A DNA stretch of 64,000 bases from Cricetomys ansorgei (taxonomy: Eukaryota; Chordata; Mammalia; Rodentia; Nesomyidae). The stretch is taken from assembly GCA_026225945.1 (NCBI GenBank), contig JAMJFZ010001074.1, positions 1,077,501 to 1,141,500 on the forward strand, written 5' to 3'. Shown here one piece after another: positions 23,310-34,200 of this stretch. Position 1 is the first letter of the stretch. Every line of letters begins with the position of its first letter. Both the position numbers and the translations under genes were made by a program. The notes beneath the pieces were generated by a model. That model was not told where the DNA came from, did not search any database, and saw only the letters and a program-made list of their open reading frames with translations.

Positions 23310-24910
23310 GGCTCCTTTGTCTTTGCTCATTAGGAAGGTATCTGTAACTGTCTGTGTGGCAGAAGAAAAACCTGTGAGGATGGCAAGGCACCGCTACTTG
23401 CTGTAGTATCAGGGTTTCCCTCAAAGTCCACGAGTTAGGACTTCAATCCCTAAGCCATAGTATTGAGAGTTGGAAGATTCGAGAAGAGGGTTAGGCAGTG
23501 AGGGCTCTGCCCTGTGAATGAATAATGCTAGCATTAAAGGAACCTGCTAGCTACTTACGGGAGTTGCTAATAAAAGGGTGAATTTAGCCCCCTCCCTCCC
23601 ATTCCCAGTCTCCTGACCGTCTACCTCCCAACACAAGATAACGCAGCATAAGGCCATCCCCAGAGGTCAGCCCTTTAATCTTGGACCTCCCAGACTTGAG
23701 AATGGTAAGAAATGGTTGAGCTCAAATCAGAGTTATAGCAACATGAAGTAAAACAGCCTAAGTCAGACTGAGACAATCCTGTACTGAAATTACATTCATT
23801 TTTCTCATATTGTGAGTTCCTTGAATGCAGTCTCTCACAGCCTTCTTACATACCCCCACAATGAACTAGTGACGGGAAACCATCCACGCTCAGTCCCACC
23901 ACAAGACAGCCTTCCCCACTAAACATTAGGGAAGCAGGATAGAGGTGGGATTTCAATGGTGTGGGCATTTCCTGCTTCCACATGGCATCAAAGACCAGGA
24001 GACAGGCATCAAGCCTGGCATGAGAGTGAGCTGAACAGGTTCAAAACAGGAGTGAGTTAAGTTTACAGGAATCCACACCCGGCCATATACTTCAGTGACT
24101 GCATTTCCTGCATTTTTCTATCTAGTTTTGATTGTATAGATTTGCAATCCTTTCCTCTGTTTCTTCTTGATTTCTACACCTACTACACCCCCCCACACAC
24201 ACACACACACTTCTTTTAAGCCATTTTAGCAGGGGTCAAGATGTTATGTATGATTCAATGCAAATGGTTTATCGGGTTTAAAAGGCAGTTTCTTCTCTCC
24301 TGGAGAAAACTGGGGAGAATGTGACAAGTCTTCAAATAAATCAGTTTGCTTTCTGCATTTAAAATGAACCTAAAGTCTATTTGGTCCTGGTTGAGATGTT
24401 TGGAAAACACCAGTGCTTTCTTCTATAACAAAAGATTTAACTTTTTCAAAATGTGAACTCTTGAGACTGTCACCCTTCCCCAAGTAAGATCTGAAGGAAT
24501 CAGCCCTCAATTGTATTTATAAATGTGAAAGCTTGTCTGTTCTTTCCATTCCCTTATGCACAAATGTAATAGCTTCTCCCCCAATTGAAAATGTGCAACT
24601 TTTGGAGCCTCAGTTGGCTGCATCAGGAATTAGAAAGGTCTTTGATGATACACAGCTGTCTCTATTTCTTACTCACAGATGTGGAAAGCATTCCAGGAGG
24701 CTGACTCCCGTACCTGGAGGAATGGACCAAGGTTTGTGTTCTGAAGCTCTTGTCAGATCATGAAGGGGCTCGGTTCTTTAATTACTTAGGCACATTTGTT
24801 TGACTTAATCACTTAGGCACTTAATCACAAACAAATCCTGACTTCCCCTTTTCACTGTTTGTATTTGTTTCAAATCCAGATATGGTTCCCAGGGATCTTC
24901 CCAGCTCTTT
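23310..24910. other. Intergenic, no gene seen
   Basis: No coding exon. It contains a short C-rich/CA run at 24187-24210. No repeat otherwise recognised. Confidence 0.5.
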
Positions 24911-24914
24911 TTCT

Positions 24915-25136
24915 AAATTGGGTTTATTTATTTTCATGTGCACGAGTGTCTCACCTGCATGTGTTTCACCACATGCATGCAGCGTCTGAGGGAGGAGGCT
25001 GGGAAAAGGCACTGTATCCTCTGGAACTAGAGTTGCAGATGTTTGCAAGCAACCATGTGGGAGCTGGGAATAGAACCAGTGTCCTAGGGAAAGAGAAGCC
25101 AGTGTACCTAACCACTGAACCATCTCTCCGGCCACC
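24915..25136 (-). mobile_element. B3/B2-type SINE
   Basis: The tRNA-derived head is seen at the right end in reverse ('cctaaccactgaaccatctc' then 'tccggcc'), and the 'ttatttattttcatgtgcac' tail at the left. The body 'gcaagcaaccatgtgggagc' matches B3. Confidence 0.85.
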
Positions 25137-25745
25137 CCCTCCCATCCCCCAGCTCTTCTTCATCTCCGTTCCCCTAGGGCGATCCACTTAAGACCTCAAT
25201 GTGACAGGCACAGCTTCATTTTTCCTACTAATAGCTGCTATTTGTGGCAAAGGAACAGGCAAAGTACTGTTTGTGCTGTAGCCTAACCATCCACTAAATG
25301 CTCAGGAATTTAGAGTGCCCCAGATAGTAACAGACAAGGCTAATCCTCAAAGGGTAGAAAACAAGAGTAAGAATTTCTTGACTTCTCTGTTGAGTGACTC
25401 TCAGTGAAGCCTCCCAGTAAATTCTCTCTCCTCAAAGGAATTCCATCCTTGCCTAGCATCAGCCTTCTATGCTTTGCAGGAAGCAGGTGACCGTGTCTCA
25501 CCACCTCACCTGCTTTCGGTTCTTTGTGGATACAGAAATCAGTCAAGATGTACCTAGTTTCTGAAGTCAGGGAGATACTTACCCGAACAGCTCCTGGGAG
25601 AGCTCCACATTTTACTACATGTTAATTATACTTCAATGAAAACAAAGTTAATAAACACCTAGCAGGTATCCCATCAGGGAATCTGCCCTAAAATAGCTAT
25701 AATAAACAATGAAGTTCTCATATGTCCTATCCCATAAAAGGGGGG

Positions 25746-26030
25746 CAGGGGAGACGGTTCAGTCAATAAAGTACTTGGGTTTGATCCCCAGAACCAATAC
25801 TGAGAAAGCTGGATGTGGTCCCAGCACTGAGAAGATGGAGGGGGGAGAGCCTGGGGGTTGCTGGACATAGAGCCTGGCCTACTTGGTGAGCTGCAGGACA
25901 ATGAAAGGCTCTGGAAATAGCAGCAGAGAAATGACACTCGAGGTTATTTTCTGCCTTGTGCACTGCGCACCCCCATTCATGCACTTGCACACGCTGCAGG
26001 TGCTTACACACATACACAAACACGTGTGTG
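25746..26030 (+). mobile_element. RSINE1/B4-type SINE
   Basis: Head 'ggggagacggttcagtcaat' with 'gtttgatccccagaacc', body 'tggatgtggtcccagcactg' and 'ttggtgagctgcaggac', and a CA-rich tail ('cttacacacatacac'). Confidence 0.75.
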
Positions 26031-26391
26031 CGCATAGGGTTCTTTTCTTAGTGTCTCCGCTCAACTGAACAGAACACTGTGGGTCTGACAGGACTGAGGG
26101 GATGAAGCGGCAACAACCTGCAAAGCTGTGTGTGTCGGACGTAGCATGCAGATCGTAGCATGCAGATCAGTGCCCTAGAAAGCAGGCCTCTACCCCCTTA
26201 GCATGGAGTGCAAAACTCACAATGTATCCTGATGAAACGGCTGGAAAGGAACAGGACTCCATCCGGCTCAGTCCAGCACTCAGTAAGGTAACAATTTTCA
26301 ACCACTAAAAGTTCATCCCGGGAAAGACAATCATGTCAACGAATAAACGGTATTACACCAGGAATTAACAAACACTCGGGTGATTTGAAAT

Positions 26392-26397
26392 TTTATT
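26392..26397 (-). terminator. Mtx3: Candidate distal poly(A) signal of Mtx3
   Basis: AATAAA on the minus strand within TCAATAAAATTTC, followed 15-25 nt later by GTGTTTGTT, a typical GT-rich downstream element. It lies at the left edge of the SINE-free block. Other minus-strand AATAAA hexamers are at 27839-27834 and 29308-29303. Confidence 0.45.
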
Positions 26398-27428
26398 GAG
26401 AAAATAGCTATTTTGACATGATATCCAGTTTCTCATTTATCAGAATAAATTCTTAACAACAATGATCATCATTTCCACTTCTGGGTATTTAGACATCCGC
26501 TCTAGGTAAAATACATTCACAGTAGGCAAGGCTGGAACATGAGACCACGGCCACACTGCCGATTTCGATTGTTTGCTTTTTCAGAGACTACAGCATTTGT
26601 ACGCTAGGATCGATGTTTAAAATGTTTGCCATTCAAAGAGGCTTGGGGAGATGGAGCCAATATGAATACATATGTAGCTCTTGTCTTTTTCACCACTAAT
26701 CTTCCAGAAAGCTAAAGTTAAGCTACAAACACTTCGGTCTCACGTTAAGACAGTTTCTATTTTACAAAATAAAAGAAGTCAAAAGGGAAACCCAACTCAT
26801 CTTTCTGCACTCAACTTAAAGGCTTCGCACAGCTCTCCTCCAAGATGCCAGCAGCCCATGCCCAAGCCCAGCATGGCCTCCTCCATCTCAAATGGCTCTC
26901 AGGGAGCTGATGCAAACTCTGGCAGGTCATTTCCTGCGATTCCAAGGATCTGAGATACATAAACTACATGACTAAAAGGCATTGCTCTGATTTGGAGAGG
27001 AAAACTGAAGCATCAGAACTATGGTCCACGAGCTCTTCACATGGCTAGATGCTCACCGTTACTCCAACACTCAAGCCCAAAGGCGAGCTGTGCTTCAAGT
27101 GTGCATCCAGACCCCCGAGCTGCAAGCCGGCAACTGCTTATGCTGCAAGCTGACAAAATGCCATATGCCTCGCTGGTGAGCTGGTCTATGCTCTGCAATG
27201 ACATGAAACTTGTCTAGTTCCCTCACCATCAACAGAGAAGCACTCAAAAGCAGAAAAATAAGCACAAAGAAGCAAAACACTCAATGTTCTCCTAAGCAAA
27301 TTTCTCAGAACACAAATCCCAGAAAACACTTACTTTTAAAAAAATTCACAGTAAAATAAGCTATGGAAGCAGTATATCAAACAGAGGTATGCAGTGGAAT
27401 GAGGAGCCCCTTCTGGGAGAGGAGAATG

Positions 27429-27470
27429 TCCCCACACACAGCCCTGTTCACAGTGTCCTCTCTGCATGTG

Positions 27471-27521
<51 letters not shown>

Positions 27522-27585
27522 CCCTGTTCATAGTGTCCTCTGCATGTGCGCGCACACATGCACACACACAGCCCTGTTCACTGTC
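27429..27585. repeat. CA repeat with three copies of a flanking unit
   Basis: A (CA)n run at about 27474-27520 is flanked by repeats of 'cacacacagccctgttca' (GCCCTGTTCA at 27441, 27521 and 27571) each followed by 'gtcctctc' and 'tgcatgtgc' variants. It lies within the proposed Mtx3 3' UTR. Confidence 0.9.
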
Positions 27586-29639
27586 CTCTCTACTAATAAA
27601 ACATCTCTGAAGCTGGAAACCAAAAATACACATTTATACATCAAAGGTTCTGAAAAGCCTACAGCAGCTCAGTTTTGCCTAGCCTAGCATTTTCTAAACT
27701 TATTAGAACAATATATTCTGCCAAATACCCCTTTAGAAACTACTCTGGCATAAACTCGATGTTTTTACCTTATAATTTCAAATTAATAATAATGAGGGAA
27801 CAAAAATAACTAGCCTTTTTTTAAAGAAAGTACTTTATTCTGTTTGAGTAAGCTTCTGTCACAACATACCCCTCACGAGCCATCAACCCAAATTTCCCAT
27901 TTATTAGATCATTGTTCAAGAATGCTAATTCTTTGAAGTAATCTGTTGAACAGTTTTCTGGAAAGAAAACATTTTTAAGCCTTTTTTAATTCCCAGAGCG
28001 TCCATCTGATTCAGTTATAACAGTCCTGAGTGCGAGAGAAGTCGCCTGGGCTCCTAAACACTGGACAGCGACTTCCACACTAAACTATTTCTACAAACAC
28101 TTAAAAACAAAAAACAAAACTCTTCCACGCTTACATCATTATGAAAACCAGGATTCTGAAAATCCAGTGACGCTTCAAGTAAACCTTTCGGGATGACAGC
28201 ACTGGTCTTTGATTTCATGTAACCATAGATCTCTTTAAATTTTGTTTAATAAATACAGAAACACTAAGTAATGAATGTAAACATCACATAACAGAACAAC
28301 AGCAAAAGCAGCGGTGGAGACATAAACAGGTAACTGTCTGTTGTTGTTGTTCTACCACCAAGAACACACAAAAGACCGTCATCGCAACCCAAACCGTCCC
28401 TGTGGCTCTGCTCAGAATTTCAACTCAAAGCATAATCAGAACAAGACAGTCAATCACAAACTCCCTTTACACTTAAGACAAAAAAATGTGCAGGGCTGCG
28501 TCACACTGCAGTTGGTGCCAGTGAACAGAGCAGCACACCGTGAGCACAGAGGACAGACAGAGGCAAAACTGAAATTTGCTAGTTTATGTGGATCTTTTGT
28601 GAGATCAAAGTTCTGAAGAAACGCCCTTCTTCCTCAACTGCAGTTTCTTCAGTGTTAGGTCATCACCATGACAACAGTGTTCATTGAGGATCTTTACCTT
28701 GTGGGAATTAGTGAACCAATTTTTCCAGCTCTGTACTATCAACAAAATTAAAAATGAGTCCGTTTTCATACTGTCCTCTACCGTCACCTCCAGAAGAGGA
28801 TGGCTCGCGGTATTTGGTCAAGGCCACGGACCACTTTTCTCAGCAAACTCAAGCCTCATGCACACACCCGACGGGTGAGCACAGGCCCTTTGTTGAGCCT
28901 GGGAAAACTATTTCCTTCTAAGAGCTTCTCTGTGTGCCGGGTCCCTAAAGTCTTTTGTGCTCAGGTAGTTTTCAATCGTCTCATTTGCTTAGACAAAGCT
29001 GAACTAAATAACCCAACATCTAAGTTCTTACTGACCCAACTCAAGTTCTGCATCACAGAAATGTAGTCGTGAAGCACATGGGCTGCAGAATGTAAGGCTA
29101 AAGACAGTTCAAAGCAGGGTGGCCATAAACAAACAAGTCACTTTATGGGCACCCTCTCCACTAAGGACAAATGTGTGTCATTCTAAAAGGAACTCTTTAG
29201 ATTTAGAGTTCGGTACACAAAATATTACAGGACATCCTTGGTTGGAGTCTAGTGTCTTCTACACACTGAAACACATTTTTCTTCCTCACAGACATTAGCA
29301 GTTTTATTAGAACTTATTTGACCTGTATTATCTTCTGAATTCACCCACAGAGTGAGATTTCACATTGATTTTACAATCTAGGAATGTTGGTATGGTTCTT
29401 TAATTGTCCTATTTTACATGTGTTTGACAACTGTAAACTATTTCAAATACTTTTTGGAAGATTTATTATTGAATCCTAATTGGAAATGACTAACCTTGAT
29501 TAAAATATAAACAGATGTCTGATTAGTGTGCTAACCATCCTTCTCCAATGCAGATCAATCCTAGAGACAACGAAGCTTCTTGATCATGATTTTCAAAACA
29601 AAACACTCAGATTTCAGACTGCTATAACTTGCCTTAGAA

Positions 29640-29710
29640 GATGAGACACACACACCACACACGTACCACACAAATACAAACACCCCCACACTCACACACA
29701 CACCACACAC
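29640..29710. repeat. CA-rich low-complexity stretch
   Basis: Interrupted (CA)n runs such as 'acacacacaccacacac' inside the proposed Mtx3 3' UTR; on the mRNA it would read as GU-rich. Confidence 0.9.
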
Positions 29711-30988
29711 TCAAATGCACATCCTTTGTTAAAGAAGTCAGTGAAACACATTGTGTACTTGTCCTAAATGCACCCCGAGATGACAAGACCGTGAAGATTA
29801 CCTTGTGCCTCATTTAAAGCTTTCCAGAAAAAGCATTTACAATGACCTAAAGACTTTCATCTACCAAAACACAGAGCAAACTGGGGTGATGCAGATCAAA
29901 CACAGTTGAGCTCCCCCCTGCTCACAGTAGCCAAGCCTCTAGGCAAATCAGCTTGCTTTCTTAACATGGTTTCTGCAGGACTCGGTAAGATCTGCTGAGC
30001 ACCATAGAGCCTTTTAAGACGCCAATCCAAAACACGGTCTTACATTTTAAAAATCCCAGAAGTGGTTTTAGGACGACAGAAGCACCTCAGCCACTAAGAG
30101 AAGCAAGTTTCTATTATACGTAAAATTACCACACAGCAAATCCTTGGACAGGTTATTCAGCAACCAATAAATATAAATCGTCTTTAAAAAACTGCCATTT
30201 TTGACTTATTTCTTTGGGTCCTTCAACTATAGGTAAAAATACACAGAAAATAATGGTTTGTCAAAAAGTGTGTGACTACATGATACGCTTATAATGAACA
30301 CATCAAACACATGGGCGGCGTCTCCAGGACCCTCCCCACGGCTCGTCCCAAAGGTGCTTAATAGTTAACTGAGCACACATCGGTAAGGGTTTCAGCCAAA
30401 TACAGTGAGATGAGCTAGACTTCCAGTTTGGGAACTCATACAAGTATGAGTCAAGTAGATAAAGGGATGCTAAATACACAGGTCTAACGCCGCCACATTC
30501 GCCTTTGCTAAGCTTAGATCAAACGTACCAGCAGGTACTCATCAATCCTGACGGCATCATCAGGCAGGGATTGCACAGCCACCCTTAACACTTGCATATG
30601 TGGTTCTAAACTGCCAAAGGAGCAGACTTACAGGAGAATAATTAAGAAGCACATTCCTCATTGCTGTTTAAAGTTAAATACAGGCTTTTCTATTGAAATA
30701 GTTTCTATTTTTCTTAAAATAGGCGCAGCCTAAAATAGGCAGCAGACTTCTAAAAAGAAGGTCTTAGCCAAAACACTGCATATCATGTATTGAGACAGGT
30801 CTAAGGAAAAGTAGGTTAATAAATTAACTTGAATAAATTAAGAATGCACATTCAGAACAGAACTGCAGCTTTTGGTCAGCAACACCTGAACCAAAGGCAA
30901 AGATCGCCATGACTGGGGCAGGATTTTTATATACAGTACCACGTGGTTGCCCCGCCCACCCACTCACCCATTCTGCTAGGCATTCACC

Positions 30989-30994
30989 TTTATT
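30989..30994 (-). terminator. Mtx3: Candidate proximal poly(A) signal of Mtx3
   Basis: AATAAA on the minus strand about 170 nt past the stop. Downstream, at about 30970-30940, the minus strand is G/T-rich (GGGTGAGTGGGTGGGC), a good downstream element. Use of this site would give a 3' UTR of roughly 190 nt. Confidence 0.45.
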
Positions 30995-31161
30995 TAAAAT
31001 GTACTGCCAAGCTAAAATAAAAGCCTTCCTAATTCAAAAGGGAAGCCACACACAGCTCCTGCTTTTCAGTCTTCCCTGTGCTACTGCAGCATTTGCTTTT
31101 GGTCTCTGTGTACTCGGCAGAAGCAATCACTGCGACAATCATTAGACTCTGGCTGCCACTG

Positions 31162-31272
31162 TCAGGGCGACAGCCGCTGGAAGGAGTTACTCTCTTCTTC
31201 CGCTGGAGTTAGTTTGAGGGTTGGCAGCTTCCGAGGAAGAAGCTGAGGGCTTTGGCGGAGGTTGTCATCCAT
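31162..31272 (-). CDS. Mtx3: Mtx3 last coding exon 9 (residues 277-312 and stop)
   Basis: The acceptor is CTACAG at 31278-31273, preceded by a pyrimidine-rich stretch. The exon encodes [30 protein letters not shown] and FQRLSP, then TGA at 31164-31162. The tail is polar and proline-rich with no hydrophobic anchor, unlike metaxin 1. Intron 8 before it is the longest of the gene (2394 bp) and shows no recognisable SINE. Confidence 0.94.
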   Translation of the reverse strand: MDDNLRQSPQLLPRKLPTLKLTPAEEESNSFQRLSP

Positions 31273-34200
31273 CTGTAGGAAGCACAAAGACACATCTGAC
31301 TAGGGCTGAGGCGCCACTTTTGTGGACTGTGGCCTCCCCATCCAGACTACAGCCTGGAAGAGAACAGCACCATATGTTTGCAAGACTGGTGGAGAGACCT
31401 TTCTTTGACAAACAATCGCTCAAAAATTGTGACTGTCATACCTCAAATACCAGCTGACTCACTATCCATAAAAAGCAATGCGGCTCATACTTGTCCCATC
31501 ACAGAGGTATAGTAAATTCCACAACAAAGAACATGCTGTTGAACGTGGTCAGAGACTCACTTAGGACGCCTTCTCTAAGTGAGGGTAAAAGTCATACTTC
31601 TAACTGTGCTCAGCCAGTCTTCCCCACACACTGAAGAACAGGCCAACGCAGTCCTGCCCCACATGAGATGACAAAATGAGACTCGGGAAAGAGAAGTTTC
31701 TTCTCCAGGTCCCCAAAGCCAGTATCAGAGCTGAAGCTTGAAGCAGGTCTTCTGACGGCAACACAACTGTTCTAACTACACCTCTTCCCAAACTGAAAGC
31801 GGCCAGTGTGTCCTGCAAAAATACTCCCCAGCATTGAGAGTATGTAGACCAAAGGATACTGGGAAAAGATGCAGGAAGGACAAGTTCTTTAGGTCTAATC
31901 TGGAGGCCTTTCCAACACTGACACTTCTAAGCCGCCCTTAGAGAAACTATTAACATGAAGCATATTTTAAAAATGCCCAGGAAGTTCAGAGAAGCCGGCA
32001 AGTGCCCTGGAATGCCAGGACAGGGATTACTCAGCACTTAGATGTCCAAAACCACCCTCACCAGGGCACAAGGTCTAAACGCAGGAATCTGCGTTGAGTT
32101 AGTTCTCTACCAACTTCACTTCTTAAAAGAGTTGAAAGCAGCTGCCATCAAACCACAAGACCACATAATATCCTATCACTCACCCGACAGACAGGATGTT
32201 TTCAGAGCTCTGCGTAGGTGCAGGATATGTAAAACCCCCTTATCTTCTCAAGATGCTCTTTCAAAGCAAGAAGGAAACACTTTAGCAAAGTGTGTTTGTG
32301 AGGTTTGCACAAGACAGAAAATGAAAGGTTAAGTTTTAAATGGAGAAAAGTGCAATCAGAGAACGTCTGTAGTACGAGGCTTACACTTTCCGGCCAGAAC
32401 TAAGTCTCTCAAGCATTGTTCTTTCTCTTAAGCTCTAGATGTTTGGCTACAAATTGTGAACACCAGTGGCTAAGAAGACTCATCGCCCTGCTGTGTTATG
32501 CCAACCATCACACATTCTACAGAAGAGCTGGTATGGATGCCTTGCTGAATGGCTTACAAGACTTTCATGTGCCGATGAAGAGCAAAGGTGGAGATGCGGA
32601 AAACAGTAACTGGACCCCTAGTTTACCTTTGTGCCGTCTCCATAGACTATGCACGGACTGAGCAGAGAACAGAGCCGCCAAGGCTTTAACTCAGACTACC
32701 AAAAACTTGAACAATAATGAACTCTACACGTCTCAGAATACAACACTGCATAAACAGTGGAGACATGAGGTCACTCCAGAGAATGACAGGACAAGCCTGC
32801 TCATCCTCCTGGTAATGGACACACAATCTCACTTAGGAGCTGAACACCTGCCTACGGGACAGAACAATGAACTGCAACACTCATGCTGGAGCCCCACGTC
32901 CCCACATCTAGGGTTCAAGTTTCCTCTCTACTTTCTTCAGCCAGAAGACCGCGGGCAGGCGACGGGGCTGCCACCCTCCCATCTGTGAGATGGGAACAGT
33001 CACAGTATCTGCACACAGAGCTTCTGGGACGCGCAGGAACTAACCCCATGAAGCTCTTATGCCTCGGTGCCGGGGAAGAAAGGGAGGTGACTGGACACTC
33101 GGGGAGGGTCTGCATGGCCCTTTCACATGCTTCCAATCAGAGTCCTCAAATTTTCCACTGTTGGCTCTTTCCCCTCTGTAGCTCCTCGAAGGCTCTCACA
33201 ACACGACAATCTCCAAAGGGACAAAATAACTAAACTGGTGAAAACACTGTAGACTCCGTTCAGGACAGAGAAGGACAAGAAGGAAGGCGGCCATGAGGAA
33301 AGAAGATAAAGACGTTACTGACAAGGAAGAGCGGGCACAGGTGCTCAGACCCTGCAGAAAGTGACTCCAGGACACAAGGAGGGCAAGCAAGGTTGCTGCT
33401 GACTGGATGTCTTCCAGGGCAATGTTTATGTCACCCAGTCTGGTAAATGCAAACTATACAAAAGCAAACCCAATGCAGCGATTTAATTATTCCTCAAAGC
33501 AACCAGGTCACTGCCGGCCTCAAAACACTGTATGAAACCAATCTTCACTGAATGTTTAAACAGCCTTTGGAAGGCAAACTCTTAGAAACTAAGAGAGTAA
33601 AGTGAATAACAACCCAAGTGACAGCATTCCCACAGAATGAAAAACCGATGATTGAAGCAACTTGACCTTTTCAATTAAGTTGGATTCCTTATTTACAAGC
33701 TGTGTGAGTTTCCTCAGGTTTGCATCTATTCTTTCTTGTCCAGCTGGAGAGATGCCTAAGAAGCCAGAGAGAAATCAGAGAAACAAAGGAAACTTTGAAC
33801 GACTTTCAAGCTGTTAAGATTGAAAACAATTTCGTTTTTTCAGTTTACCCACCCTTCCAATTACTCCACCCCCCACCCCCAAAAAAACAAAAGAGAAAAC
33901 ATATTTTGGGTTCAAGGGCAAAGTTAGGAGGGACAGAAGTGCTCCATAGGAAACCAGAAGGGAAAACACCGAATTGCGTCCACGGGAGACACAGAGCCAC
34001 AGCACACGCAGCGGCCACACAGAGGTTAGTAAAGGCATGGTGGCCTCGCGTTCATGCTGTCCCTCCCCCTAGTCATTACACACAGGCCGCTGGCAGCTTT
34101 CGAAGGCAGAGATTTCTAAATAGCTACACCAAGCACCCAAGACATTTCAAAGGATTTTTTAAAGAAGAGCTTTCTGGGACTGATCCCAGGACATTTTACT

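Larger units (their letters stand above)
26370..31161 (-). other. Mtx3: Probable long 3' untranslated region of Mtx3
   Basis: This is the sequence downstream of the stop codon on the minus strand. It is AT-rich and I recognise no SINE or LTR in it, in contrast to both flanks. It carries CA repeats at 27429-27570 and 29644-29705. Several AATAAA hexamers occur on the minus strand. The leftmost well-formed one (26397-26392) is followed by a GT-rich stretch, so the longest 3' UTR would be about 4.8 kb. The extent is inferred; the proximal signal at 30994 could end many transcripts. Confidence 0.5.

Noticed and set aside
1..26360. Cmya5 3' exons on the left-hand side
   Set aside because: No SPRY or fibronectin type III coding sequence was seen; the gene is expected far to the left from the human order.
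27440..27580. CRISPR-like spaced repeats (GCCCTGTTCA three times)
   Set aside because: Spacing is irregular and the spacers are CA runs; the genome is mammalian. It is a minisatellite.
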